From Bacillota bacterium (GTDB lineage: Bacteria; Bacillota; Clostridia; Christensenellales; Aristaeellaceae), in the NCBI GenBank assembly GCA_023444095.1, contig JAEZRP010000051.1, positions 1 to 5,497 on the forward strand: a DNA stretch of 5,497 nt, given 5' to 3'. The notes under the pieces were generated by a model. It worked only from the letters and a program-made list of their open reading frames with translations, was not told the origin of the DNA and made no database searches. How positions within the stretch are numbered: position 1 is the stretch's first letter; every line of letters starts with the position of its first letter. Made by a program: the position numbers and the translations under genes. Of this stretch, positions 1 to 5,497 are shown in pieces.

Positions 1-64
<64 letters not shown>

Positions 65-69
65 GATAT

Positions 70-147
70 GGTGGGTATAGCTCAGTTGGTTAGAGTGCCA
101 GGTTGTGGCCCTGGAGGTCATGGGTTCAAATCCCATTACCCACCCCA
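70..147 (+). tRNA. tRNA-His (GTG)
   Basis: This is a complete tRNA. Acceptor GTGGGTA (71-77) pairs with TACCCAC (137-143), and the anticodon stem CCAGG/CCTGG encloses TTGTGGC with anticodon GTG at 105-107. The T loop is GGTTCAAATCC and an encoded CCA ends at 147. The base before the acceptor (G70) can pair with discriminator C144, matching the extra G-1 that is the identity element for histidyl-tRNA synthetase, so the mature RNA should start at 70. It sits between tRNA-Arg and tRNA-Gln, and a 76-base spacer follows it. Confidence 0.97.
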
Positions 148-223
148 TATTTCGAGAGTGCCGGCCGTCCATCGGCGCTTCTTTCTTTGTAACGGACGTC
201 CGATTCGATTGACGGTGCTCCGA

Positions 224-297
224 TGGGGCGTAGCCAAGCGGTAAGGCACGAGACTTTGACTCTTGCATCGCAGGTTCGACCCCTGCCGCCCCAGCCA
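224..297 (+). tRNA. tRNA-Gln (TTG)
   Basis: This is a complete tRNA. Acceptor TGGGGCG (224-230) pairs with CGCCCCA (287-293), with discriminator G294 and an encoded CCA at 295-297. The anticodon loop CTTTGAC (254-260) carries TTG at 256-258, which reads glutamine CAA codons. The D arm is short (TAGCCAAGCGGTAAGGCA), as is usual for bacterial tRNA-Gln, and the U1-A72 first pair is also typical. Only three bases separate it from tRNA-Lys, indicating one transcript. The 148-223 spacer upstream shows no convincing promoter, so it is probably read from upstream with the rest of the cluster. Confidence 0.97.
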
Positions 298-300
298 TAC

Positions 301-376
301 GACCCATTAGCTCAGTTGGCAGAGCACCTGACTTTTAATCAGGGTGTCCGGAGTTCGAGTCTCCGATGGGTCACCA
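301..376 (+). tRNA. tRNA-Lys (TTT), likely attachment site
   Basis: This is a complete tRNA. Acceptor GACCCAT (301-307) pairs with ATGGGTC (366-372), with discriminator A373 and an encoded CCA at 374-376. The anticodon loop CTTTTAA carries TTT at 334-336 and reads lysine AAA/AAG. It is the last gene of the cluster. A minus-strand tyrosine recombinase remnant abuts its 3' end, and the recombinase reading frame continues antisense through nearly the whole gene. tRNA 3' ends are classic bacterial attachment sites for tyrosine integrases, so the 3' half is the probable att core. That role is inferred, since the second att copy is not in this window. Confidence 0.97.
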
Positions 377-380
377 CGAA

Positions 381-420
381 AACCCTTGAAACTATTGAGG
401 TTTTGAGGGTTCTCTTGTTT
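381..420 (+). terminator. Hairpin with U-rich tail after the tRNA cluster
   Basis: AACCCTTGAAAC (381-392) pairs with GTTTTGAGGGTT (400-411) over 12 bp, including two G-U wobbles, around a 7-base loop. The tail that follows on the plus strand is CTCTTGTTT, moderately U-rich. It begins 5 bases after the tRNA-Lys CCA, where an intrinsic terminator for the tRNA transcript would be expected. On the minus strand the bases after the stem are not T-rich, so termination would act mainly on the tRNA transcript. The hairpin also lies in the C-terminal codons of the recombinase frame, so a role near the attachment site is an alternative. Confidence 0.55.
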
Positions 421-444
421 AGTCAAGTCTGTTTTTGTGGTTTT

Positions 445-465
445 GTGCAACTTTCGTGCAACTTT
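445..465. repeat. Tandem 10-bp direct repeats (GTGCAACTTT) near the attachment site
   Basis: GTGCAACTTT occurs at 445-454 and again at 456-465, separated by one base, so the period is 11 bp, about one helical turn. The repeats lie within the recombinase C-terminal codons (the KVARKLHK part), about 70 bases from the end of tRNA-Lys. Short direct repeats beside the core site are often arm-type binding sites for the integrase N-terminal domain. That role here is inferred from position and spacing only. Confidence 0.5.
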
Positions 466-732
466 TTTCCCGGAGAACATTTCCTCAACCTGCTTCATGG
501 CGCGCTCCAGCTGAGCGTTGGAAAGATGGGTATAGATGTCCATCGTGGTCTTGATACTTGTATGCCCAACGAGCTGCATCGTTGTGTACACGTCTAAGCC
601 GCTTTCCCAACACCGCGTGATATAGTTGTGACGCAGGGAGTGGGGTGTTATAAGCGTCGCACGCCTGGAACGTATGTCATCATTGCGGTACTTCCTATCG
701 CCCTGGATTGTCAACCCCAAATCGGACCGAAA

Positions 733-1555
733 TTATAAGGTACAGGTTTTCTTGAACTCCGCCGGTGAGAGGTATCCCAGCGCACCGTGCAGCCGAATAT
801 TGTTGAACCAGTGCACATAATCCGCCAGTTCCAGTTTTAACTGCTGGAGCGTGTCAAAGCGCCGAGAGGAAACGAACTCCGCCTTGATCATCTTGAATGT
901 TGACTCAGCCACCGCGTTGTCGTAGGGGCATCCCTTCATGCTCAGCGAACGGCTGATCTGGAAGCTGTCAAGCAGCTCGTCGATCAGGGCGTTGTCGAAC
1001 TCGCTGCCCCGGTCGGTATGGAACATCTGGATTCCAAAGAGGCTCTCTTTCACCGTTGAAAAGGCCTTGTGTACCAGTTCTGCGTTCTTGTACGCGTCCC
1101 CGCTGTACCCGATGATCTCACGGGCACCGAGGTCAAGAAGGATGCAGATATACGCCCATTTCGCGCCGACCCGGACATACGTCAAATCGCTGACCACACA
1201 GGTGCCTGGCGTCTGGTTATTGAAGTTCCGGTCAAGAAGGTTGGGAACAGCCGCTGGAGGCGTGAACCCGGTACTTCTTGCGTGTGTAGGCTGACACAAG
1301 ACCACGCTTTTTCATGATCTGACCGATCTTGTGACGTGAGACCGTCCAGCCATTCCGCAACAGGACGCGCTTCAGTTTCCGCTGACCGTATACGCGTCCA
1401 TTCTCGTCATAAGCAGCCTGAACCGCCTCTTCCAGGACACTTTCGTCTTCTCGACCGCGAGATTCATAATAGTAGGTGCTTGGCGCAATGCCCAGACACC
1501 GGCATAGCGCTGATATTGAGTACTTGTGGGCATTGGCTCGAATCACAACTACTTT
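733..1555 (-). pseudogene. IS3-family transposase OrfB (DDE domain), frameshifted
   Basis: OrfB is the catalytic half of the transposase. Its N-terminal part, from about 1555, reads KVVVIRANAHKYSIS then CLGIAPSTYYYES (the HTH_21 region) down to YTRKKYRVH. The frame is then lost near 1250-1270 and stops at 1232. The remainder is open in another frame: PNLLDRNFNNQ, then VVSDLTYVRV (first Asp), MFHTDRGSEFDN (second Asp) and NAVAESTFKMIKAE (Glu), ending at TAA 733-735. Exactly 35 residues lie between the second Asp and the Glu, the D(35)E spacing of IS3. The frame relation fits a one-base insertion or a deletion of 2 modulo 3. The linker before PNLLDR looks short compared with relatives I remember, favouring a small deletion. 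The GTG at 1305 is not a true start. Confidence 0.85.
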
Positions 1556-1560
1556 CGTGC
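1549..1560 (-). promoter_or_regulatory. Programmed -1 frameshift site (A-AAG) between OrfA and OrfB
   Basis: Read on the minus strand, the codons are GCA CGA AAG TAG. The orfA stop TAG comes directly after a lysine codon within A-AAG (1555-1552). Slipping back one base re-pairs tRNA-Lys on AAA and continues as GTA GTT, joining ARK to VVVIRANAHKYS, the conserved orfB start. A-AAG single-tRNA slippage is known in the IS3 family, and a stop just downstream would favour it. Because orfA already stops at 1705-1707 in this copy, the site is probably a relic. Confidence 0.55.
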
Positions 1561-1836
1561 GAATATCACCGCTGCTTGCTTTAATACGTCGTTTTCCATC
1601 CGCAGCTGCTGATTCTCTTTCCGGAGCCGCAGAAGTTCCTGCTCTTCTGGCGTCCGGTTGTCCTTGTCCTGGCTGGAGCCGGTCGCATTGATCCGCTTCA
1701 CCCATTAGTCAAAGGCCGATCCAGTCAGGTCGTACTCCCGGATGATCTCACTTCGGGGCTTGCCGTGGTTGAACAGCTTAACCAGTTGCTTCTTCTGCTC
1801 CTCGCTGTAAGCCCTTCGTTCTCGTCTTTCAGCCAT
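1549..1836 (-). pseudogene. IS3-family transposase OrfA with internal stop
   Basis: OrfA is the helix-turn-helix DNA-binding part of the transposase. It starts at ATG 1836 (MAERRERRAYSEE), preceded by GGGGAG at 1843-1848 six bases upstream. Residues 10-43 (YSEEQKKQLVKLF to LTGSAFD) match the IS3 HTH type. Codon 44 is TAA (1705-1707) where relatives usually have a Lys- or Gln-like residue before WVKRIN, so a nonsense change such as CAA to TAA or AAA to TAA is likely. Translating past it gives 51 more codons, ending in a leucine-zipper-like stretch (LLRLRKENQQLRMENDVLKQ), then AAG and TAG at 1549-1551. The longer open frame starting upstream at 1977 has no family support. Confidence 0.8.
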
Positions 1837-1859
1837 GGTTTTCTCCCCTTTCCCTTCGA

Positions 1860-1889
1860 AGTATACCATGACCTCATATTTTCTGTACA
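1860..1889 (-). promoter_or_regulatory. Putative transposase promoter (extended -10)
   Basis: On the minus strand, TGTACA (1884-1889, four of six matches to TTGACA) lies 18 bases before TATACT (1860-1865, five of six matches to TATAAT). A TG one base before the hexamer makes it an extended -10. It sits 24 bases upstream of the orfA ATG, leaving room for the GGGGAG ribosome binding site. The -35 lies in the proposed left inverted repeat, a common arrangement in IS3 elements. The call rests on motif matching only. Confidence 0.45.
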
Positions 1890-1958
1890 GTTTAGTGTAG
1901 CCTATCCACCTGTCGGAATGGCGGGAGTGTATACTATGTACATTTACAGACATCCTAT

Positions 1959-1993
1959 ACAAATTAAAGAAAAACATATTCTGTGTGATGTTT
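1959..1993 (-). terminator. Weak possible terminator after the DHHW gene
   Basis: On the minus strand, just after the stop codon at 1996-1998, AAACAT (1993-1988) can pair with ATGTTT (1977-1972) around a 10-base loop, and TTCTTTAATTT follows. The stem is only 6 bp and A/T-rich, so termination may be leaky. The rest of the 1903-1995 spacer is AT-rich, with short palindromes (GTATAC, ATGTACAT) and no recognisable gene. Leaky termination would let operon transcripts enter the IS and the integrase remnant on the same strand. Confidence 0.25.
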
Positions 1994-1995
1994 CC

Positions 1996-3939
1996 CTAAT
2001 CCGCGGACAGTTTCGCTAGCCGCACATCCGAAAGCAAAATAGAGTTTCCTTTGGCTTCACCTCGAATACCAGGATAAATGAGAAGAATTGTACTTTTCTC
2101 ATTTGTAGGTACTGAAAAGGTCCATTCAACGCCATCTTGTGCAAATTCGGCGTCGAAAGTCCACTGACGCACGGTTTCTTTACTCGTCGGATCATACAGC
2201 AAAATGTTGACGCCATTGATCTCTCCCGCCAATACGTCGATGTTGGAGGCGCTGAACCGATAGGTTGTGCCAGGCTCGAGGGTATTAGAAAGCGTGGCAT
2301 AATTGTAGTCGTCGCCGGGTTCGATCACGATGCTGCCCGGGTCCCACTGGTCGGAGATGAGATTTCTATCGTACCCGGGAGCCTCCTCGACGGCGGCACA
2401 CCACGCGGTCGCACGCGCGCCGTATTCCATCTTGGGGTTGGCGATGGTACTGCCGCCCGCCGCGAACGTAACGCGGTTGAGGGATGCGAGCTCCGCTGGC
2501 AGCGTCAGCGTGAAATTGCAGCACATTGACCCATCGTCGGAGGATGCCGCGTCCATTTCGGCGACGCGCGCTTCTCGGGTGAACGCGTTGCCGTCCGCCA
2601 ACATGCCATGAAGCGTGACGGTGGCATCTGACAGGAGGATCGGCGTGCCCGCATAATCGAAGGACAGCGTAATCTGTGCCCCGTCCAAGTCCGCGCGTTC
2701 GCACGGATACAAATCCAGCGTCTCGTCGCCCGCGATTTTCACGTCGCTTTGAAGGAATAGGTTTTCGTTGCTCAGGGCGGTCGTCGTATCGCCCCACGCG
2801 AACATCTGGTCGTTTTTAAGCGCGAGCGGCCAATACATCAGGAGGACTACATCCGGATCATACATCGCCAGAAGATCGGCCGCCTCACATTCCGAATAAT
2901 GGCGAAGGTCGACAACGAGAACCTGCTCGCACAAGGTCGACAAAAACGCTTGGACAGGCAGCGCGTATGAATCCTTCAGAATCGCAACCTTCAGCCCATT
3001 ATCTGTGAGATGGTTGTAGTGAATCACAAGGGGATAGTCGCCGCCGATGTAACAGTGATACGTGCTTACATTAAAGTAGTCGTTTCCATTCTCCAGACTT
3101 TTCTGCAGAATATTCGCGGCGCAGAAATCGCCCCGCCGCGCGATTTTGTATTTGTCGATGACGGTGGTGATGTCCGTGGGGAAGTCCGGATAAATGAGAT
3201 CAAAATCGTCCACGCCGGTATAATAGATGCCTGTGCGCTTTCCATAGCTCCCGAGGAACCAGTCGTCATACGTCTCAATGACGTAGTTATCGATGTCAAG
3301 GCACGTTTCGTCGAAGGATTCGTTCGGAAAAGTCTCCTCCAGATATTCCGCGATGCGCGCAAATCCCTGGAACGCGCCCAGGGACGTCCAGTGATGATCG
3401 GTCTTGCTGAACGACTCGAAGTAACCGTCCCCATAGTCGTACAGCGCGCGCAGATCGACGACGGACACCCCGTTTTCCGCGAGATACGAATCAAATTCGT
3501 CGGCGATCCGGGCTGAGTCGTCGTTCAAACCCTCCGGCAGAAGCGTCTTCTCCGGATCGATTTTGCCCGGAGCCTGCATGAAGGCGAACTTGATCCCGCG
3601 CTCGTTCAGATATTGCGCGAGGGAGACTGTTTCCTCCGCATGTCCGGTTGTCGATCCGTAGTGAATTAATTCCGACAGCGCGCCGTTTTTCAGCTTGACG
3701 ACGTTGTTGAGCACGCGCCTCTGGGCGATCCGCGCGGCCAGCCCGTTCAGATTGACAAAATCAGTCCGATATACGGTCTCGTCTTCGAAAACCGTCTCGA
3801 CCACGTCCGTAAATTCCGAAAAGCTCTCCTCGCCGGCGATCAACTTTTTGACGCTTTCAAACGCGATGCCCGCGTTCGCGACCGCAAAGAAAAAGATGAA
3901 AGCGAGAAACAGAGCGCCGAAAATCCGGTGCGCGCGCAT
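1996..3939 (-). CDS. DHHW/AlgX-like SGNH-type acyltransferase with long C-terminal extension
   Basis: This is probably an extracytoplasmic enzyme that works with the MBOAT encoded just upstream to acylate a surface polysaccharide. I chose ATG 3939 (647 residues) because AGGAGG at 3947-3952 lies 7 bases before it; a TTG at 3945 lies only one base from that site. Residues about 5-25 form a hydrophobic signal-anchor. The DHHW motif in SKTDHHWTSLGAF is near residues 181-184, giving the Asp-x-His of the AlgX/AlgJ fold. LKDSYALPVQAF, near 321-332, supplies the probable nucleophile Ser, followed by VLVVDLRHY, typical of the family. DHHW proteins are usually about 380-400 residues. Here about 250 more follow (400-647), rich in alternating polar/hydrophobic beta-type sequence with turns such as LEPGTTYRFSASNID, suggesting one or two carbohydrate-binding-like sandwiches. 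The family is confident; substrate and extension role are inferred. Confidence 0.85.
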   Translation of the reverse strand: MRAHRIFGALFLAFIFFFAVANAGIAFESVKKLIAGEESFSEFTDVVETVFEDETVYRTDFVNLNGLAARIAQRRVLNNVVKLKNGALSELIHYGSTTGHAEETVSLAQYLNERGIKFAFMQAPGKIDPEKTLLPEGLNDDSARIADEFDSYLAENGVSVVDLRALYDYGDGYFESFSKTDHHWTSLGAFQGFARIAEYLEETFPNESFDETCLDIDNYVIETYDDWFLGSYGKRTGIYYTGVDDFDLIYPDFPTDITTVIDKYKIARRGDFCAANILQKSLENGNDYFNVSTYHCYIGGDYPLVIHYNHLTDNGLKVAILKDSYALPVQAFLSTLCEQVLVVDLRHYSECEAADLLAMYDPDVVLLMYWPLALKNDQMFAWGDTTTALSNENLFLQSDVKIAGDETLDLYPCERADLDGAQITLSFDYAGTPILLSDATVTLHGMLADGNAFTREARVAEMDAASSDDGSMCCNFTLTLPAELASLNRVTFAAGGSTIANPKMEYGARATAWCAAVEEAPGYDRNLISDQWDPGSIVIEPGDDYNYATLSNTLEPGTTYRFSASNIDVLAGEINGVNILLYDPTSKETVRQWTFDAEFAQDGVEWTFSVPTNEKSTILLIYPGIRGEAKGNSILLSDVRLAKLSAD

Positions 3940-3946
3940 GAGCAAA

Positions 3947-3952
3947 CCTCCT
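3947..3952 (-). promoter_or_regulatory. AGGAGG ribosome binding site overlapping the MBOAT stop codon
   Basis: Minus-strand AGGAGG (3952-3947) overlaps the MBOAT TAG stop (3953-3951) by two bases and lies 7 bases before ATG 3939. This places the DHHW gene start at 3939 rather than the TTG at 3945. Terminating ribosomes would arrive on the site, so translational coupling of the two proteins is likely. Confidence 0.85.
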
Positions 3953-5372
3953 AGAAATTAAAGTAGATAAACGGATTGTTCGCGCCCATGACGAGCTCGG
4001 ACACGGCGACGATCATGAGGATGAGGACGATCGCGCTTCCGGCGTAGCGGAGGACGCTGCCGAGCCTTGGCGTATGCCTGTCCGCCGCGTTCAAAAGCGC
4101 AGGAAGCACCGGCGCGGAGAAGAGAAGCGCGGCTGCGATGTATATGGCATATTCGCGCAGGTTGAACCGGAATGTCGTGTCAAAGAGGATCCCCGACGCG
4201 CCGAACATGCTTTGCATGTACCGCCACGCGGCGGAAAGAGAGGTCGCACGGAAGAGCACCCAGCCCATGAGCACGAAAAACAGCGTGAACGCGCGGTATA
4301 TCCAGCGCGTGGTCCGATGCCGGAAGCGACCGGGGATCCCCGTCAGCTTCTCAAACGCGATGAGCACGCCGTACAGAAAGCCCCAGCAAAGATAGTTCCA
4401 GCTTGCGCCGTGCCAGAAGCCCGTGATCGACCAGACGACCAGCAGGTTGAAAACCAGGCGGAGCTTCGACTTAACGCGGGAACCGCCCATAGGGAAATAC
4501 ACATAATCGCGGAACCAGGTGCCCAGCGAGATGTGCCACCTGCGCCAGAACTCGGAAACGGAGGCGGAGATATAGGGATAATTGAAGTTTTCTAGGAAGT
4601 GGAAGCCGAACATCCGGCCCAGCCCGATGGCCATGTCGGAATAGCCCGAGAAATCGTAGTAAATCTGAAGCGCATAACAGACGACGCCGAGCCATGCAAG
4701 TCCCGCGCCAGGCGTGGAGGATTCAAAAGCCTTGTCTGCAACGGCGCTCACGACGTTTGCGAGCAGCACCTTTTTGGCCAAACCCCTGCAAAAGCGCAGC
4801 GCGCCCAAGGACAGGTCGTCGTATGTGATGCGGCGGTTCGAAATCTCAGCTTCGATCGTCGTATAACGGACGATAGGCCCCGCGATGAGCTGCGGGAAAA
4901 AAGAGATATAAAGGCCCAGATATAGGGGATTCTTTTGTACGCGCACATTGTTCCGATAGACATCAATTACGTAGGAGAGCGCCTGGAATGTGAAAAAGGA
5001 AATGCCGATGGGAAGCGCAATATCCGTTTGGTTGATGGTCTGCTGCGTCGCGGGAAGCACTTCATGAAGAACCCGAATCGCAAAGTTGAGGTATTTGAAG
5101 GAGAACAGAAGCGCGACGTTGCCGAGGACGCCCAACAGGAGAAAGAACCGCCGCAAAAGAACCTGTTCCGACTCGCTGATTTTTAGCGCGATCAGGTAGT
5201 TGTAGGCGATGGAGCCCGCCATGACAAAAACGAAGCGCGGCTCGCCCCAGGCGTAAAAAAAGAGACTCGCGAATACAAGTAAGTAATTTTTCGCGAATTT
5301 TGGAAGCAGAAAATTTGAAAGCAAAACGGCCGGTAAAAATAAAAACATGAATTCAAGACTTGAAAAAAGCAT
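3951..5372 (-). CDS. MBOAT-family O-acyltransferase (AlgI/DltB-like)
   Basis: This is a multipass membrane protein of 473 residues, the usual length for bacterial AlgI-type MBOATs. Family members take an acyl group from a cytoplasmic donor and pass it across the membrane to a partner that modifies a glycopolymer. Hallmarks are the MLFSSLEFMFLFLP start, PIGISFFTFQALSYVIDVYR (121-140), FPQLIAGPIVRY (159-170), LQIYYDFSGYSDMAIGLG (235-252), and FWRRWHISLGTWFRDYVYFP (275-294, conserved His 280). The key GFWHGASWNYLCWG follows (318-331) with the catalytic-type His 321. Hydrophobic helices cover most of the remainder. The conserved start supports ATG 5372, although the upstream ribosome binding site (GGGACGG) is weak. 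It is the first gene of a two-gene operon, and the DHHW gene follows with coupled translation. An alternative substrate is a teichoic acid, but no other dlt genes are visible. Confidence 0.93.
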   Translation of the reverse strand: MLFSSLEFMFLFLPAVLLSNFLLPKFAKNYLLVFASLFFYAWGEPRFVFVMAGSIAYNYLIALKISESEQVLLRRFFLLLGVLGNVALLFSFKYLNFAIRVLHEVLPATQQTINQTDIALPIGISFFTFQALSYVIDVYRNNVRVQKNPLYLGLYISFFPQLIAGPIVRYTTIEAEISNRRITYDDLSLGALRFCRGLAKKVLLANVVSAVADKAFESSTPGAGLAWLGVVCYALQIYYDFSGYSDMAIGLGRMFGFHFLENFNYPYISASVSEFWRRWHISLGTWFRDYVYFPMGGSRVKSKLRLVFNLLVVWSITGFWHGASWNYLCWGFLYGVLIAFEKLTGIPGRFRHRTTRWIYRAFTLFFVLMGWVLFRATSLSAAWRYMQSMFGASGILFDTTFRFNLREYAIYIAAALLFSAPVLPALLNAADRHTPRLGSVLRYAGSAIVLILMIVAVSELVMGANNPFIYFNF

Positions 5373-5408
5373 GAGACCGTCCCGAATTATGTGTAAACCT
5401 CGAGGCTG

Positions 5409-5417
5409 TGGTAGAAT
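5409..5417 (+). promoter_or_regulatory. Extended -10 promoter for the divergent gene
   Basis: TGG-TAGAAT is an extended -10: TG at 5409-5410, and hexamer 5412-5417 with five of six matches to TATAAT. It lies about 11 bases before the ribosome binding site of the gene at 5442. No good -35 is seen at 16-18 bp, which extended -10 promoters tolerate. The 69-base space between the divergent genes (5373-5441) must also hold the MBOAT operon promoter, but no convincing minus-strand match was found: CATAAT is too close to the ATG. Confidence 0.45.
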
Positions 5418-5441
5418 AAAACAGCGTGGAGGATAACAAGC

Positions 5442-5497
5442 ATGGGAAAACAGAAGATCACACCGGAACAGTCGGCATTTCGAAAGCAGCTGGGCGA
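5442..5497 (+). CDS. Start of a divergent gene, function unknown (partial)
   Basis: ATG 5442 follows GGAGGA (5428-5433) at an ideal 8-base spacing, with an extended -10 promoter further upstream. The 18 visible codons read MGKQKITPEQSAFRKQLG, hydrophilic and charged with no signal peptide, and the frame is open to the window edge. The length is too short to assign a family; a cytoplasmic protein is all the sequence suggests. It is transcribed away from the MBOAT operon and may share the 69-base intergenic region for regulation. Confidence 0.7.
   Translation, partial: MGKQKITPEQSAFRKQLG

Larger units (their letters stand above)
307..720 (-). pseudogene. Tyrosine recombinase (phage/island integrase), C-terminal fragment
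   Basis: This fragment of a site-specific tyrosine recombinase lacks its N-terminal DNA-binding domains and the first catalytic Arg and Lys. Numbering from the first open codon, TPHSLRHNY gives the H27-xx-R30 box, LVGHTS gives H53, and MDIYTHLS gives the nucleophile Y63, so the C-terminal catalytic boxes are intact. Intact integrases of this type are about 380-400 residues, against at most about 137 here. The frame upstream meets the in-frame TAA of the IS3 orfB at 733-735, and no integrase N-terminus appears beyond the IS. Codons from about residue 116 are simply antisense tRNA-Lys, so the ancestral gene probably ended by read-through into its own attachment site. The nominal first codon is TTG with no ribosome binding site, and expression is doubtful. 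Confidence 0.85.
726..1902 (-). mobile_element. IS3-family (IS150-like) insertion sequence, decayed
   Basis: This element has two overlapping minus-strand transposase frames in the IS3 arrangement (orfA then orfB in -1 frame). The ends are approximate. GTACAG occurs near both proposed termini, and the segments at 726-745 and 1883-1902 match at about 12 of 20 positions as inverted repeats, which is weak. The orfB stop at 733-735 falls inside the proposed right repeat. About 1.18 kb is slightly short for the family. The copy looks inactive because of an in-frame TAA in orfA and a frameshift in orfB. No matching 3-bp target duplication was found, in keeping with adjacent deletion or misplaced ends. 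It separates a truncated integrase from the acylation operon. Confidence 0.8.

Noticed and set aside
193..202. Perfect 10-bp palindrome CGGACGTCCG in the spacer between tRNA-His and tRNA-Gln
   Set aside because: It is short, has no U-tract or loop and no associated gene to regulate. It could be chance in a GC-rich spacer or a minor processing element.
223..597. Plus-strand open frame of 124 codons
   Set aside because: It runs through tRNA-Gln and tRNA-Lys and then antisense to the integrase fragment, with no domain-like sequence.
1556..1705. N-terminal ~50 codons of the frame beginning at 1705 as part of OrfB
   Set aside because: This stretch is an out-of-frame reading of the orfA zipper region. 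True orfB homology begins at about 1555 with KVVVIRANAHKYS.
1708..1977. Longer orfA start at 1977
   Set aside because: The extra N-terminal residues do not resemble the family. ATG 1836 has a good GGGGAG site and the expected MAERRERR-type start.
2016..3516. Several long open frames overlapping the DHHW gene on both strands
   Set aside because: They are shadow frames of a GC-rich gene, with Arg/Ser/Pro-rich low-complexity translations and no ribosome binding sites. The DHHW frame contains recognisable motifs throughout.
4074..4925. Plus-strand open frames opposite the MBOAT gene
   Set aside because: Their highly charged antisense translations lack any domain, while the MBOAT frame is conserved along its full length.

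Overview
The window looks like a bacterial chromosome segment from a Gram-positive Firmicutes/Clostridia-type organism. Four points suggest this: tRNA genes with encoded CCA ends, strong AGGAGG-type ribosome binding sites, an IS3-family element and a tyrosine recombinase that both resemble clostridial types, and an MBOAT/DHHW acylation gene pair common in Clostridia. Species-level placement is not possible from the sequence alone.

Layout. Positions 1-376 hold a tightly packed plus-strand tRNA cluster: Arg(TCT, cut by the window edge), His(GTG), Gln(TTG) and Lys(TTT). A 12-bp hairpin with a fairly U-rich tail follows (381-420). Converging on tRNA-Lys from the minus strand is the C-terminal third of a tyrosine recombinase (integrase). 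Its frame runs through the hairpin and almost the whole tRNA-Lys gene, the usual geometry of an integrase beside its tRNA attachment site. Two 10-bp direct repeats at 445-465 lie inside the recombinase C-terminal codons. The recombinase lacks its N-terminal part, which is cut off where an IS3-family (IS150-like) insertion sequence begins (about 726-1902). That IS is itself decayed: orfA has an in-frame TAA and orfB is frameshifted, although the D-D(35)E catalytic residues and the A-AAG programmed-frameshift site can still be read. No integrase N-terminus is seen on the far side of the IS, so DNA was probably lost next to it.

Positions 1996-5372 hold a two-gene minus-strand operon. An AlgI/DltB-like membrane-bound O-acyltransferase (MBOAT) comes first. 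A DHHW/AlgX-like SGNH-type extracytoplasmic protein follows, with its ribosome binding site overlapping the MBOAT stop codon. The pair probably moves an acyl (likely acetyl) group across the membrane onto an extracellular or cell-wall glycopolymer. The DHHW protein has an extra C-terminal region of about 250 residues, rich in beta-type sequence, that may bind carbohydrate. A divergent plus-strand gene, with a good ribosome binding site and an extended -10 promoter, starts at 5442 and runs off the window.

Overall this is a tRNA-Lys integration hotspot with remnants of a mobile element, next to a cell-surface acylation cassette. I see no clear evidence of an entirely new system. The most interesting points are the enlarged DHHW protein and the layered decay at the attachment site.
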